The position numbers and the translations under genes were made by a program. This document shows positions 35,243-45,600 of a stretch of DNA of 64,000 bases, in pieces; the first letter of the stretch is position 1, and every line of letters starts with the position of its first letter. The notes beneath the pieces were generated by a model. It had not been told where the DNA came from. It did no database searches and worked only from the letters and a program-made list of their open reading frames with translations. Source of the stretch: Robertkochia marina (GTDB lineage Bacteria; Bacteroidota; Bacteroidia; Flavobacteriales; Flavobacteriaceae); the NCBI RefSeq assembly GCF_004799345.1, contig NZ_SSMC01000001.1, positions 1,178,001 through 1,242,000 on the forward strand. The letters are read 5' to 3'.

Positions 35243-36286
35243 ATGAACATGCCAAATACAAAAGCCTATGCCGCCTATGCCCCTGACCAGGATTTAAAAC
35301 CTTTCGAATTTGACCGCCGTTCAGTGGGTGATGATGATGTTAAGGTAAAGATCGACTATTGTGGTATTTGTCATAGTGATATTCATTTTGCACATGATGA
35401 TTGGGGAATGACCGAATATCCCGTTGTACCCGGACATGAAATTATTGGTCATGTTACTGAGGTGGGCTCAAAGGTTACCCGGTTCAAACCCGGTGACCTG
35501 GTGGGAATAGGTTGTATGGTTGATTCCTGTCGTGAATGTACTCCTTGCAAGAATGACCTGGAGCAGTTCTGCGAAAAAGGAATGGTGATGACCTACGGGA
35601 GTCCTGACCCCGAAATGGGAGGGGTAACCCAGGGAGGATATTCTAGTCAGATCGTGGTAAAAGAGCATTTTGTGTTGAATATCTCAGACAAGCTTGATCT
35701 GAAAGGGGTGCCACCGCTTCTCTGTGCCGGTATCACTACTTTCTCTCCCTTGAATCAATGGAAGGTCGGTAAAGGACAAAAGGTAGGTGTTATAGGCCTG
35801 GGCGGACTCGGTCATATGGGTGTGAAATTTGCCGCAGCTATGGGTGCTGAAGTCGTCATGATAACCAGAAGTCCTGAAAAAGGGGAGGATGCAAAGCGGC
35901 TCGGAGCCAGCAGCGTTTTAGTGTCTACTGATCAGGAAGCGATGGCCAGCCAGGCAGGTACTTTTGACTTTTTGCTTAATACTATTCCGGTGGCCCATGA
36001 TATCAATCCGTATATGCCCTTGTTAAAATTCAATAAAACCATGGTGCTTGTAGGGGCCACACCCATTGAGGTGCACAGCATGCAAATGATCTTTGGTAAT
36101 CGTCACCTGTCGGGTTCCCTGATCGGAGGGATCAAGGAAACCCAGGAAATGCTTGACTTTTGTGCCGAGCATAATATTGTATCTGATATTGAAATGGTGA
36201 ATATCCAAGATGTGAATACGGCCTATGAGCGGGTTATGAAAGGCGATGTAAAGTACCGGTTCGTTATTGATATGAAGTCTTTGTAG
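35243..36286 (+). CDS. Zinc-dependent NAD(P) alcohol dehydrogenase (CAD-like)
   Basis: A medium-chain dehydrogenase of 347 residues. Catalytic zinc ligands lie in YCGICHSDIHFAHDDWG and PGHEIIGHV; the structural zinc is bound by four cysteines in SCRECTPCKNDLEQFC. The cofactor motif GLGGLGHMGVKFA and the following region (ITRSPEKGEDA) suggest NADP(H). It resembles the YahK/cinnamyl alcohol dehydrogenase group that reduces aldehydes to alcohols. The first ATG is 35243; 35249 is equally possible. The stop is followed after 7 bp by an octamer array. Confidence 0.94.
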   Translation: MNMPNTKAYAAYAPDQDLKPFEFDRRSVGDDDVKVKIDYCGICHSDIHFAHDDWGMTEYPVVPGHEIIGHVTEVGSKVTRFKPGDLVGIGCMVDSCRECTPCKNDLEQFCEKGMVMTYGSPDPEMGGVTQGGYSSQIVVKEHFVLNISDKLDLKGVPPLLCAGITTFSPLNQWKVGKGQKVGVIGLGGLGHMGVKFAAAMGAEVVMITRSPEKGEDAKRLGASSVLVSTDQEAMASQAGTFDFLLNTIPVAHDINPYMPLLKFNKTMVLVGATPIEVHSMQMIFGNRHLSGSLIGGIKETQEMLDFCAEHNIVSDIEMVNIQDVNTAYERVMKGDVKYRFVIDMKSL

Positions 36287-36293
36287 TATAGGA

Positions 36294-36325
36294 GTTATGC
36301 GGTTATACCGTTATACCGTTATGCA
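36294..36325. repeat. octamer array, unit GTTATRCS
   Basis: Four 8-bp units (GTTATGCG, GTTATACC, GTTATACC, GTTATGCA) begin 7 bp after the alcohol dehydrogenase stop. Same word family as 16040-16095 and 46045-46112. Confidence 0.8.
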
Positions 36326-36461
36326 GTGCGTCGTTTCGAGTCTACCTATCGGTAGAAAGGACTGCTGAAATTGTATTTCTTGTGGAAGATGATGATGGTA
36401 CATGCAAAGGAGCTAAGAAGCAAAGGGGGCTAAGAGTAAGCCCTTATTGAAATCGAAAATT

Positions 36462-36510
36462 ATCCCCTCCTTAGTAAGGAGGGGTACTCCGAAGGAGCGG
36501 GGTGTTTGGC
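36462..36510. repeat. REP-like palindrome (reverse copy of 12823 element)
   Basis: CCCCTCCTT-AGT-AAGGAGGGG followed by CTCC-GAA-GGAG and CGGGGTG. Read on the minus strand it matches the order at 12825-12870 (ACCCCGCT, short hairpin, ACCCCTCCTT hairpin). The rest of 36287-36615 holds no gene. Confidence 0.7.
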
Positions 36511-36591
36511 AAGTTTCTCACCGTCTTAGTTTTAATCCGTCAGTAGCAGGTTTATGAATTCCGGATTTCATGAACCCCGTAAAGCCATATT

Positions 36592-36619
36592 CCACCATCC
36601 ATAATCCATAATCCATCAT
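36592..36619. repeat. heptamer array, unit CCATAAT, across the FrnE-like gene stop
   Basis: Units CCACCAT, CCATAAT, CCATAAT, CCATCAT; the minus-strand stop codon (36616-36618) lies in the array. Same unit and placement as 7186-7227. Confidence 0.8.
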
Positions 36620-37266
36620 TCTTGCTGTTCCTTCCATTCAGAAAAGGCCTTCTCCAGTGCTTCTGTAAAGAGGTGAGATTCCTGAGCTCCGGATATACCG
36701 TACTTGCGATCGATCACAAAGTAAGGCACCCCTCTTATGCCCAGGGCAGCGGCTTCTTTAAGGTCGAATTCTACCTTTTTGAAGGGCTCATCTGTAGAAA
36801 GATATTTTTTGATCTCACCTGCGTCCAATCCGGCTTCTTCTCCGATCCTGATAAGTTGATCCGGATCGTCAACATTGATATTCTCTGAAAAATAGGCCAA
36901 CAACAAGCGCTTTTTAACCTCGTCTCCCAGTCCTTTGTTTTTAGCCATTTGTAACAAGGCATGGGCACGAACTGTATTGGCCACAACTACCTTTTCAAAG
37001 TCGAAATCGATCCCTTCTCCCGCACCTGCCTTGGTAACCTGCATCATCATCTGCTTGACCTGTTCAGCAGATAACCCTTTTTCACGGGCCAGATAGTCAA
37101 CAAGTGAAGCGTCGGTATCAGTTTTCTGATTGGGGTTTAAAAGGAAGCTCTTCCATTCTACTTCCACGTGTTCTGAATGTGGAAATTGGGAAAGGGCTTT
37201 TTCAAATCTCTTTTTTCCGATATAACACCACGGACAGGCAACATCGCTCCAGATCTCTATTTTCAT
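36616..37266 (-). CDS. DsbA family oxidoreductase (FrnE-like)
   Basis: A 216-residue cytoplasmic thioredoxin-fold protein starting MKIEIWSDVACPWCYIGKK (ATG at 37266); 22 in-frame codons lie upstream but the family begins here. The active site is CPWC, as in FrnE and 2-hydroxychromene-2-carboxylate isomerase relatives. The helical insert (ARAHALLQMAKNKGLGDEVKKRL) and the cis-proline segment GIRGVPYFVIDRKYGISGAQ are present. FrnE proteins act as disulfide isomerases in oxidative stress. It appears monocistronic; the stop codon lies inside a heptamer array. Confidence 0.92.
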   Translation of the reverse strand: MKIEIWSDVACPWCYIGKKRFEKALSQFPHSEHVEVEWKSFLLNPNQKTDTDASLVDYLAREKGLSAEQVKQMMMQVTKAGAGEGIDFDFEKVVVANTVRAHALLQMAKNKGLGDEVKKRLLLAYFSENINVDDPDQLIRIGEEAGLDAGEIKKYLSTDEPFKKVEFDLKEAAALGIRGVPYFVIDRKYGISGAQESHLFTEALEKAFSEWKEQQE

Positions 37267-37406
37267 AATGAATTGATTTTTTATCGAACCGTTGGGTTCG
37301 CCTTTCCTTTGGTCGTAATAATCTTGGGGCATTACACCATCTGTGACAGGGTATCATTGAATAAGCGGTAACAGATGATTTTAGCCCTCATTGTGGGTGT
37401 GAAAAA

Positions 37407-37447
37407 TAAAAAAAGCCTTTAACGTCCCGGGAGATCATTAAAGGCTT
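37407..37447 (-). terminator. terminator of the 244-aa gene
   Basis: AAGCCTTTAA / TTAAAGGCTT with a 15-nt loop; on the minus strand it is followed by seven T. Confidence 0.8.
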
Positions 37448-37479
37448 CTGTTTGTTAAGGTATAGGGCTATATTTCAGA

Positions 37480-38214
37480 TCACAGGCTGTTTTCTATGTA
37501 TTCCATGAGCATGATCAGTTCTTCCTGGTTATCAGGAGCTAGTTCATTCTCTTTAATATAGGCTTTCACTAAAGCCCGTTGGTCATCTTCAATAATTGAC
37601 ATGATACCTCTGCGGCTTAATTTTAAATATACAGGCTCTGTATTATTCACAGAAACATAATACTCGATCCGGTCTTCAAATTTGTCCGGAAAGTTAGACT
37701 GGAAAGAGGTCATGGCTTTAACACCTTCACGAAATTCCTTGTTTTTTCTCAGAAATAGGTCATAGGTATCTCCATCATAAACAACGTATAGATAGCCATT
37801 TCTGTACTTATCATTCTTATCGGCAAAATTCGGGATGTATTTCAGCTTTTCGCCATCGATCACAGCCGATATTTTACTGTCTTTTAATAGGGTTTTTACC
37901 ATGTCAGAGTTAGGGCCTTCCTTTACTTCGATCTCGTCCATATAAGCGTTGTACCTGATATAGTAAGGTTTAGAGATGGTATCTTTATATATAGCCTCAC
38001 CCTTTAGAAACTCAGGGGTGAAATAAGGAGACCCTTCAACCTTGGAAACATCTTTTCTGGTGCCTTCTTTGTAATATGAAAAGCTTTGACTCTGATAAGC
38101 CTTGTTCCAGTCAAATTGATTGTAATTAGTATTTATAGGGGCAGGGCTCTGTGCTTCGACTTTGGTTGCAATACAACCCAAAGCACATACTAGTAAGGTG
38201 GTTATTAAACGCAT
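37480..38214 (-). CDS. Secreted hypothetical protein (244 aa)
   Basis: A signal peptide (MRLITTLLVCALGCIATKVEAQ) precedes a mature protein of about 220 residues with alternating strands and an acidic C-terminus (NQEELIMLMEYIENSL). I do not recognise a domain. The pattern KGEAIYKDTISKPYYIRYNAYMDE suggests a stretch binding or recognising an extracted peptide or carrier surface, but nothing catalytic is visible. It has its own terminator and is separated from metG by 240 bp. Confidence 0.75.
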   Translation of the reverse strand: MRLITTLLVCALGCIATKVEAQSPAPINTNYNQFDWNKAYQSQSFSYYKEGTRKDVSKVEGSPYFTPEFLKGEAIYKDTISKPYYIRYNAYMDEIEVKEGPNSDMVKTLLKDSKISAVIDGEKLKYIPNFADKNDKYRNGYLYVVYDGDTYDLFLRKNKEFREGVKAMTSFQSNFPDKFEDRIEYYVSVNNTEPVYLKLSRRGIMSIIEDDQRALVKAYIKENELAPDNQEELIMLMEYIENSL

Positions 38215-38403
38215 AGAATTATTGATTACAGCGTGAATTTCTTAAAATTTTAGATAATATCATTATTTAAATGCATGTTTCAGCTAAAATAAATGATAGA
38301 TACTTTAACAGGAGCATTAGTTTTGGCGTCGGGGTAAGGGTATTTGAAAGAGACCCATTGGCAAACTTAAAGTTATTTGGCTTCCGTTTGGCAGTGTGTA
38401 ACA

Positions 38404-38432
38404 AAAGAGCCCCTTCCGGGTGGAAGAGGCTC
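38404..38432 (-). terminator. probable terminator of metG
   Basis: GAGCCCCTTCC / GGAAGAGGCTC stem with one mismatch and a 4-nt loop; the minus-strand tail (TTTTGT) is short. Confidence 0.6.
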
Positions 38433-38456
38433 ATTGTAAAAGTGCCTGATAATATC

Positions 38457-40544
38457 TTAGCTGATCATTGTGCCATTGTTGATCCCCTCCTCATCGGGAT
38501 TCACAAAAACAAGTTTTCCCTCAGCATTCTCGGTCATCAGTATCATGCCTTCACTCATTACTCCTCTTAGTTTTCTTGGAGCAAGGTTCACCAGGACAGT
38601 CACCTTTTTTCCTATGATGTCCTCGGGTTTAAAACTTTGAGCAATGCCGGAAACGATGGTTCTGGTGTCGATACCGGTATCTACTTTTAATACCAGTAAT
38701 TTATTGGCCTTCGGCATTTTTTCGGCTTCGAGTATCGTACCTACCCGAAGATCCATTTTAGTAAAATCTTCAAAGGTTGCTGTTTCCTTTTGGGGTTCAG
38801 CGGTCTTATTGGCTGCCTCGTTCATCTTTTTGGTGTTTTCCAGCTTTTCCAGCTGTTTTTCTACTTCTTTATCTTCGACCTTACTAAAGAGCAAGCTGGC
38901 TTGATTGATCTGTTTTCCTGAAGGTAAAAGCGATTCTTTGGTGGCGATCTCATTCCAGGAAATACTTTCTTCTCCTTCCTGGGCCAACATCGCTCTTAGT
39001 TTAGCAGAGGTAAAAGGCAACAGGGGTTCAGAGAGTACAGCAAGGGCAGAGGCGATCTGCAAAGCCGTATACATGATGGTGGTAACCCTTTCAGGATCAG
39101 ACTTGATCACCTTCCACGGTTCTTCATCAGCCAGGTATTTATTACCAAGTCTGGCAACATTCATCAAAACCTGAGAGGCTTCCCTGAAGCGGTAACGTTC
39201 CAGGCTGCTTTCAAGTGCTGCAGGAAATGCCCTGAGGTCCTTTAATACGGTTTCATCGATCTCTGTAAAAGCACCCGGTTCAGGTACGATGCCATTGTAA
39301 TATTTATTGGTCAATACCACGACCCGATTTACAAAGTTTCCGAAGATAGCAACCAGTTCATTGTTATTACGAGCCTGAAAATCTTTCCACGTAAAATCGT
39401 TGTCCTTGGTTTCAGGTGCGTTTGCGGTTAATGTATAGCGTAAAACATCTTGTTTCTCCGGAAACTCCTCCAGGTATTCATGCAGCCAAACAGCCCAGTT
39501 TTTAGAGGTGGAAAGCTTATTGCCTTCCAGGTTGAGAAACTCATTTGCCGGTACGTTATCAGGAAGTACATAATCGCCATGTACGTTGAGCATACTTGGA
39601 AAAATAATACAGTGAAAAACTATATTATCCTTTCCTATAAAGTGCACCAGTTTGGTGTTCTTATCTTTCCAATAGGGCTCCCAATCAATGCCTTTTCTTT
39701 TAGCCCATTCCTTTGTGGAGGAGATGTAACCGATCGGGGCATCAAACCAAACGTAAAGTACTTTGCCTTCTGCACCTTCAACAGGAACAGGAATTCCCCA
39801 GTCCAGATCACGGGTTACAGCTCTTGGTTTAAGTCCTTCGTCTACCCAGCTCTTTACCTGGCCATAAACATTAGGCTTCCAGTCGTCTTTATGACCTTCA
39901 AGGATCCACTTCCTCAAAAATGCCTCGTACCGGTCCAGAGGTAGAAACCAATGTCTTGTTTCCTTTAATACCGGTTTACTACCCGTTATCGTTGATTTCG
40001 GGTTGATCAGGTCGGTGGCATTCAATGAACTACCGCAGTTTTCACATTGATCGCCGTAGGCTTCGTCATGAGAACAACGCGGACAAGTTCCTGTTACAAA
40101 ACGATCTGCAAGAAACTGTCCGGCTTCTTCGTCATAGAGTTGTTCAGTAACCTCTTCAATGAATTCCCCTTTGTCGTAAAGCGTCCTGAAAAAATCAGAG
40201 GCCGTTTCATGATGAATCTTCGCAGAAGTACGTGAGTAGTTATCAAAAGAAATACCGAAAGCCTCAAAAGAATCCTTGATCAGCTTATGGTATTTGTCTA
40301 TGATCTCCTGGGGGGTAACGCCTTCTTTTTTAGCCCTCATGGATATGGCTACGCCGTGTTCGTCGCTTCCGCAAATGAAGGCCACATCATGCCCTTTAAG
40401 ACGAAGGTATCTTGCGTAGATATCTGCCGGAACATAAACTCCTGCGAGGTGGCCAATGTGAATTGGCCCGTTGGTGTATGGCAAAGCTGCCGTAATGGTA
40501 TATCGTTTAGACTGCTCTTGAGCTGCACTATGTGTATCTGACAT
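38457..40544 (-). CDS. metG: Methionyl-tRNA synthetase with C-terminal tRNA-binding domain
   Basis: A class I synthetase of 695 residues (start at 40544, [18 protein letters not shown]). HIGH is read in [12 protein letters not shown] near residue 30 and the KMSKS equivalent is KLSTS near 345. The zinc knuckle [18 protein letters not shown] is complete. From about residue 585 an EMAP-II-like domain ([20 protein letters not shown]) follows; it binds tRNA and dimerises. Charges tRNA-Met and tRNA-fMet in the cytoplasm. A TATTTTTG box lies on the minus strand at 40566-40573, a possible -7 element. Confidence 0.97.
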   Translation of the reverse strand: MSDTHSAAQEQSKRYTITAALPYTNGPIHIGHLAGVYVPADIYARYLRLKGHDVAFICGSDEHGVAISMRAKKEGVTPQEIIDKYHKLIKDSFEAFGISFDNYSRTSAKIHHETASDFFRTLYDKGEFIEEVTEQLYDEEAGQFLADRFVTGTCPRCSHDEAYGDQCENCGSSLNATDLINPKSTITGSKPVLKETRHWFLPLDRYEAFLRKWILEGHKDDWKPNVYGQVKSWVDEGLKPRAVTRDLDWGIPVPVEGAEGKVLYVWFDAPIGYISSTKEWAKRKGIDWEPYWKDKNTKLVHFIGKDNIVFHCIIFPSMLNVHGDYVLPDNVPANEFLNLEGNKLSTSKNWAVWLHEYLEEFPEKQDVLRYTLTANAPETKDNDFTWKDFQARNNNELVAIFGNFVNRVVVLTNKYYNGIVPEPGAFTEIDETVLKDLRAFPAALESSLERYRFREASQVLMNVARLGNKYLADEEPWKVIKSDPERVTTIMYTALQIASALAVLSEPLLPFTSAKLRAMLAQEGEESISWNEIATKESLLPSGKQINQASLLFSKVEDKEVEKQLEKLENTKKMNEAANKTAEPQKETATFEDFTKMDLRVGTILEAEKMPKANKLLVLKVDTGIDTRTIVSGIAQSFKPEDIIGKKVTVLVNLAPRKLRGVMSEGMILMTENAEGKLVFVNPDEEGINNGTMIS

Positions 40545-40711
40545 TGTTATCTGTAATTGAAGCCACAAAAATAATCAATTTAAAGCGAGAGTTGCCGGTG
40601 GCCGTTAAAAATGAATAAAGTCCCGTTAAACCATTTTTTAAAGGAGTACGATTTTAGATACAAATAGTAATTCAGACACCGGTGATCATTTTAATTTATC
40701 AGAGTTAACTC

Positions 40712-40741
40712 TTTGATTTAGAAAATAATACGATATTTATG
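40712..40741 (+). promoter_or_regulatory. possible promoter of yraN
   Basis: TTTG (40712-40715), 18 bp, TATTTATG (one mismatch to TANNTTTG). The start codon follows after 9 bp, so the mRNA would have almost no leader. Confidence 0.35.
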
Positions 40742-40750
40742 TGAAATAAC

Positions 40751-41116
40751 ATGCAAATGTCAAAAAATCAACGTTTTGGAGCTTGGGCAGAGCAGGTAGC
40801 AGCCGATTACCTCGTTGAAAAAGGTTATAAGATTTTGGAGCGCAACTACCGTTATGACCGGGCAGAGATCGATATTATAGCCAGGCATGGTGGTTACCTG
40901 GTAGTGGTTGAGGTAAAGGCAAGAAGTACTGATTATTTTGGGCACCCCCAGGATTTCATAACTAAAAGGAAGGTTCGGCAATTGGTAAAGGCAGCCAATC
41001 ACTATGTGTTAATGCATAAAATAGAAACCGAAGTGCGTTTTGATGCGATAGGTATCCTTAGGGTGAATAAGACCTGGAGAGTTGAACATCTGGAAGATGC
41101 GTTTTATTTCTTCTAA
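40751..41116 (+). CDS. YraN family endonuclease-like protein (UPF0102)
   Basis: A 121-residue protein with the PD-(D/E)XK-type core of UPF0102: FGAWAEQVAADYL, YRYDRAEIDIIARHGG (catalytic Asp) and LVVVEVKARS (ExK). Its role is probably in DNA recombination or repair but remains unproven. An ATG at 40757 (MSKNQRFG) is an equally plausible start. It is followed on the same strand by the 219-residue regulator-like gene after about 107 bp. Confidence 0.92.
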   Translation: MQMSKNQRFGAWAEQVAADYLVEKGYKILERNYRYDRAEIDIIARHGGYLVVVEVKARSTDYFGHPQDFITKRKVRQLVKAANHYVLMHKIETEVRFDAIGILRVNKTWRVEHLEDAFYFF

Positions 41117-41223
41117 CTGTTTTATTTATAACATTTAGTCATAAATTTTTTTAATTGTTTAAAAAAAGTATTTTTACAACCGATTTCCCTATAAATCAAA
41201 CAGTTTAATCAAAGCTTGTGATC

Positions 41224-41880
41224 ATGAAGACCATTTCTTCTGTAGTTGAAGGTTATATTAAATCAAAACCATTCTTACAAAGTGCCCTTGCACAGGGTAT
41301 TATTAACCTCACTTCTCTTTCAAGAAGCATTAAGCCGGAGATCGAAGAACAATTAGGGAAAGAGGTTAGAAATGGTGCCATTGTCATGGCTCTAAAGAGG
41401 CTTAGTGCCGATCTGGAGTTCAGAGCAACCCACAAAATTCTAAAGGTGTTGAAGAACATTGGCGAAATAACGGTTCGATCAAGTCTTACCGATTACACCT
41501 TTATGCTTTCTGAAACCATATTGAACAAACAGGCGAAGCTATTACAGGAGATAAACAGCCAGGACACCTTTTATACCTCCTCCAGGGGGGTAAATGAAAC
41601 CAATATTGTAGTGAGTAATACGATGAATGCTGTTGTGGAAGAGATCTTCAGTTCAGAGAGGATGCTGCAAAAAGAAGAAAATCTTTCTTCCATCAGTGTA
41701 AAGCTGCCGGAAGAAAACGTGGTGGTACCCGGTATTTACTACTTTATTTTCCAGCGACTGGCCTGGGAGGGTATTATATTGAATGAAGTGATCTCGACTA
41801 CCAATGAATTTACCATCATTGTTGGAGAAGATCAGATCGATAAGGCGTTTAAAGTGATCAAAGACCTGAAGGGGTTATGA
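41224..41880 (+). CDS. Aspartate-kinase-like regulator with N-terminal helical domain and ACT-like C-terminus
   Basis: About 219 residues from the ATG at 41224 (the GTG at 41218 would add two residues). The N-terminal half is helical (SVVEGYIKSKPFLQSALAQGI, GAIVMALKRL) and resembles a winged or HTH-like domain. The C-terminal half contains two ACT-like strand patterns (SSISVKLPEENVVVPGIYYF, TNEFTIIVGEDQIDKAFKVI). In flavobacteria such proteins are annotated as aspartate kinase, but no kinase domain is present. It may sense a small ligand and bind DNA. Its stop overlaps the convergent methyltransferase stop by 6 bp. Confidence 0.7.
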   Translation: MKTISSVVEGYIKSKPFLQSALAQGIINLTSLSRSIKPEIEEQLGKEVRNGAIVMALKRLSADLEFRATHKILKVLKNIGEITVRSSLTDYTFMLSETILNKQAKLLQEINSQDTFYTSSRGVNETNIVVSNTMNAVVEEIFSSERMLQKEENLSSISVKLPEENVVVPGIYYFIFQRLAWEGIILNEVISTTNEFTIIVGEDQIDKAFKVIKDLKGL

Positions 41881-42588
41881 TTTCACTCCCGTAATGCCTT
41901 TGGCACATCCGAAGAATCTCTTATGCATGCTGGGGTTGCCCCCATGTTTCTCCAAGTGTGCAAGCATGAGATCAAACCCTTCAAAATTATTCGAATAAGT
42001 TTCCAGATAGTTGTAGGTTTCCGGATTTTCAGCCAGAAACTTGCTGAGAAATGGTATTACTTTTCCCAGATAAAACCGGTAACAGTTCTTTAACCATTGG
42101 GTTTCGGGCATAGCTACTTCCACCAGGCTGAAGCTGCCTCCGGGTTTCAGGATACGAAGTATCTCCAGGGCGAGTTGCTCCAGTTGAGCGTGCTCAAAGG
42201 TTTTCAGTCCGTAACAACAGATCACCACATCCTGAGAGTTGTCCTTAATACCTGAGTTAAATACGTTCTCACAATGAAGCTTGATGTTGTATTCAGGATA
42301 GCGTTCTTTTCTTTTCTCAGCCAGTTGTATCATGCTGGTAGAGAAGTCAAGGGCTGTTAACTCTCCTTCGGTTCCGATCCGGGGTAAAATATGCTTCCAG
42401 GATTCTCCCGGTCCTGTAAGCAGGTCGGTCACCTTTTTACCTTTGCCTATGGAAATAATTTCTATAGCCTGTTGACGCCAAAACGGATAAAACCCAAGGG
42501 AGGTTAGGCTATTCATGAATTCATAAGAGGGACTCATCCGGTCAAAAAGTTTGGCGACAAAATGGTCCTGGTAAATGTTTTCTTCCAT
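41875..42588 (-). CDS. Class I SAM-dependent methyltransferase (UbiE/MenG-type)
   Basis: A 237-residue methyltransferase with start MEENIYQDHFVAKLFDRMSPSYEFMNSLTSLGF (written here in parts: VAKLFDRMSPSYEFMN). SAM motifs are VTDLLTGPGESWKHI (motif I, variant of DxGxGxG), LTALDFSTSMIQLAEKR and QDVVICCYGLKTFEH. It is related to demethylmenaquinone methyltransferase, but motif I is unusual (LLTGPGES instead of VAGGTGD), so a different acceptor is possible. Monocistronic, about 50 bp from mfd on the same strand, convergent with the preceding gene. Confidence 0.8.
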   Translation of the reverse strand: MEENIYQDHFVAKLFDRMSPSYEFMNSLTSLGFYPFWRQQAIEIISIGKGKKVTDLLTGPGESWKHILPRIGTEGELTALDFSTSMIQLAEKRKERYPEYNIKLHCENVFNSGIKDNSQDVVICCYGLKTFEHAQLEQLALEILRILKPGGSFSLVEVAMPETQWLKNCYRFYLGKVIPFLSKFLAENPETYNYLETYSNNFEGFDLMLAHLEKHGGNPSMHKRFFGCAKGITGVKS

Positions 42589-42640
42589 AGCGGAAGTAAG
42601 GTACGAAAAATAACCAACCGGGTAGTTAAGCGTCTTTGCT

Positions 42641-45600
42641 TCAGGCTTCAGCTTTTTCCGGTGTTTTAAAGACTTTCATGGCATTTAAAGCTTTGCTCAC
42701 CGAAGTGATGCCTTCAAATGACAAGAGAAGTCGCAACCCGTTTCGGGTTTCTTTTTCTTTAAGCTTACATATTTGTGGCCTGGACTGCACCATTTGTAAT
42801 ACCCGGTTGAAATTCGGACTCTGATAAAAACTGCTCTGCTGGTCGGCAATGAAGTAGCCTACCATTTTGCCTTTTTTCATGATAATACGCTCCAACCCTA
42901 TAGAAGAGGCGATCCACTTTATTCTAACGCTGTCCAGCAGGTCTTTTGCTTGCTGGGGCAGATCACCGAATCGGTCTTTTAGTCGTTGTTCATAGGCCAG
43001 TAGTTCCTGTTCGTTTTTGAGATTACTCAGTTCGTTATAGAGATTCAATCGCTCTGTGATAGCATTGATATAATCATCAGGGAAAAGGATCTCGAAGTCG
43101 GCATCGAGCTGGGTGTCTTTTACATAAACCTTGTCTTCTTTTTCATGGGTATAAAGGTGGGCGAACTCCTGATCCTTGAGTTCTTCAATGGCCTCGGTAA
43201 GGATCTTTTGGTAGGTGTCAAAACCGATCTCATTGATAAAGCCGCTTTGTTCTCCGCCCAGCAGGTCTCCGGCTCCTCTTATCTCCAGGTCTTTCATGGC
43301 GATATTGAAACCGCTGCCCAATTCGGTAAACTGCTCCAGGGCCTGAATTCTTTTCCTGGCCTCTTCTGTCATGGCGCTGTAAGGCGGGGTGATAAAATAA
43401 CAAAAGGCCTTTTTATTACTTCGTCCTACCCGACCTCTCATTTGGTGAAGGTCAGACAGCCCAAAGTTGTTAGCGTTGTTAATAAATATGGTGTTGGCAT
43501 TGGGTACATCGAGACCTGATTCAATGATGGTGGTGGAAACTAAAACGTCAAACTCACCATTCATAAACGCCAGCATTATTTTTTCCAGCTGCTTTCCTTC
43601 CATTTGGCCATGACCAATACCGATCTTGGCATCGGGCACCAGGCGCTGTATCATTCCGGCAACCTCCTTGATGTTTTCGATCCTGTTATGTATAAAAAAT
43701 ACCTGGCCGCCTCGCTGAATTTCATAACTCACGGCATCTCTGATACTTTCTTCGCTAAAGCGGATCACATGAGATTCTATCGGGTATCGATTCGGTGGGG
43801 GAGTGGTGATCACCGAGAGATCCCTTGCCGCCATTAGGCTGAACTGCAGTGTTCTGGGTATAGGCGTAGCCGTAAGGGTAAGCACATCGACATTTTCTTT
43901 AATGGTCTTTAGTTTGTCCTTGACAGCGACTCCAAACTTTTGCTCTTCATCTACAATGAGCAGACCAAGGTCTTTGAATTTCACATTTTTATTAACCAGT
44001 TGATGTGTGCCAATGATGATGTCAACCTTTCCTTCGGCCAGATTTTCGAGGGTGTCTCGTTTCTCTTTTGCCGTTCTAAAGCGGTTAAGGTACGATACTG
44101 TGATGGGCATGTCTGCAAGTCGCTCCCTGAAGGTTTTGTAGTGCTGAAAAGCCAGGATGGTGGTAGGTACGAGTACAGCCACCTGCTTTCCGTTGTCAAC
44201 AGCCTTAAACGCGGCTCGTATGGCTACCTCCGTTTTTCCAAAGCCCACATCACCGCATACAAGTCGGTCCATAGGCTGTTCGCTCTCCATGTCGGCCTTT
44301 ACATCTGCAGTAGCCTTGCTTTGATCAGGAGTGTCTTCATATATGAAGGAGGCCTCTAATTCGTTCTGTAAATAACTGTCGGGCCCGTATTGATATCCCT
44401 TTTTAGTTTTTCGTTTGGCGTACAGCTGAATGAGGTTAAAGGCGATCTCTTTAACCCTTGTTTTGGTTTTTTTCTTGAGATTTTTCCATGCGTTAGACCC
44501 TAATTTGTAGATCTTTGGCGGTTTCCCATCCTTGCCGTTATATTTGGAGATCTTGTGTAATGAATGAATACTTACATAGAGTATGTCTCTTTCACCATAA
44601 ATAAGTTTAATGGCCTCCTGGGTTTTTCCTTCTACCTGAATTTTCTGTAACCCTCCGAATTTACCAATACCGTGATCCATATGGGTTACGTAATCTCCAA
44701 TTTCCAGGTTGGTCAGTTCTTTCAGGGTAATAGCCTGTTTTTTAGAATAGCCATTTTTCAGGTGGAACTTGTGATAGCGCTCAAAGATCTGATGATCGGT
44801 ATAACAGGCAATCTTGTTATCGTGATCAATAAACCCCTGGTACAAAGAGAATACAATGGTCTGATAGTGCACCTCTTCGCCCATATCGTCAAAGATGTCA
44901 TGAAAGCGTTTGGCCTGTTGTTCGCTTACACAAACCAAATAATTGGTATAGCCTTCTTCATGCTTTTTCTGAAGGTCTTCAGTAAGAAGATTGAAGTGCT
45001 TATTAAATGCGGGCTGAGGTGTTGTATTACAGGTAATGGTGCCTTCCTTTCCTGCAGAGAGCAAAGCATTGGTGCCACACTCGACTATACGAAATTCCAG
45101 AAGGTCTCTTTTAATGCACTCAGCATCGCAGAACAATTCTTCAGGTTTCTGGTGAGCCACCTCACCGGAGATCTGTTCGAAGGCTTCTTCCGCCTTCTTG
45201 AAGAGTCCGTCAACCCTGGAGAAAATCATCTCAGCGTTCTTTAGAAATACGATGGTGTTTTTCTGGATATATTTCAGGAAGCTTTGGCGTAATTCTTCCA
45301 GATGTTTATTCTCCACATTGGGCATGATGGAGATCTTTTTAAGGCGATCAACAGATAACTGTGACGCTACGTCAAAGGTTCTTATGCTATCGATCTCATC
45401 TCCAAAGAATTCTATTCTATAAGGTTCATCGTGTGAGAAGGAGAATACGTCAACAATCCCCCCGCGCACAGAGAATTCTCCCGGTTCAGTGACAAAGTCG
45501 ACCCTCTTAAAGTGATATTCAAAAAGCACCTCGTTGAGGAAATCGAGGGTAACCTGGTCCCCTGTAGCCAGTTTCAGGGTGTTTTTATCCAGTTCTTTTT

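Noticed and set aside
41875-42588. Firm assignment as menG/ubiE
   Set aside because: The SAM motif I is atypical, so only the methyltransferase class is claimed.
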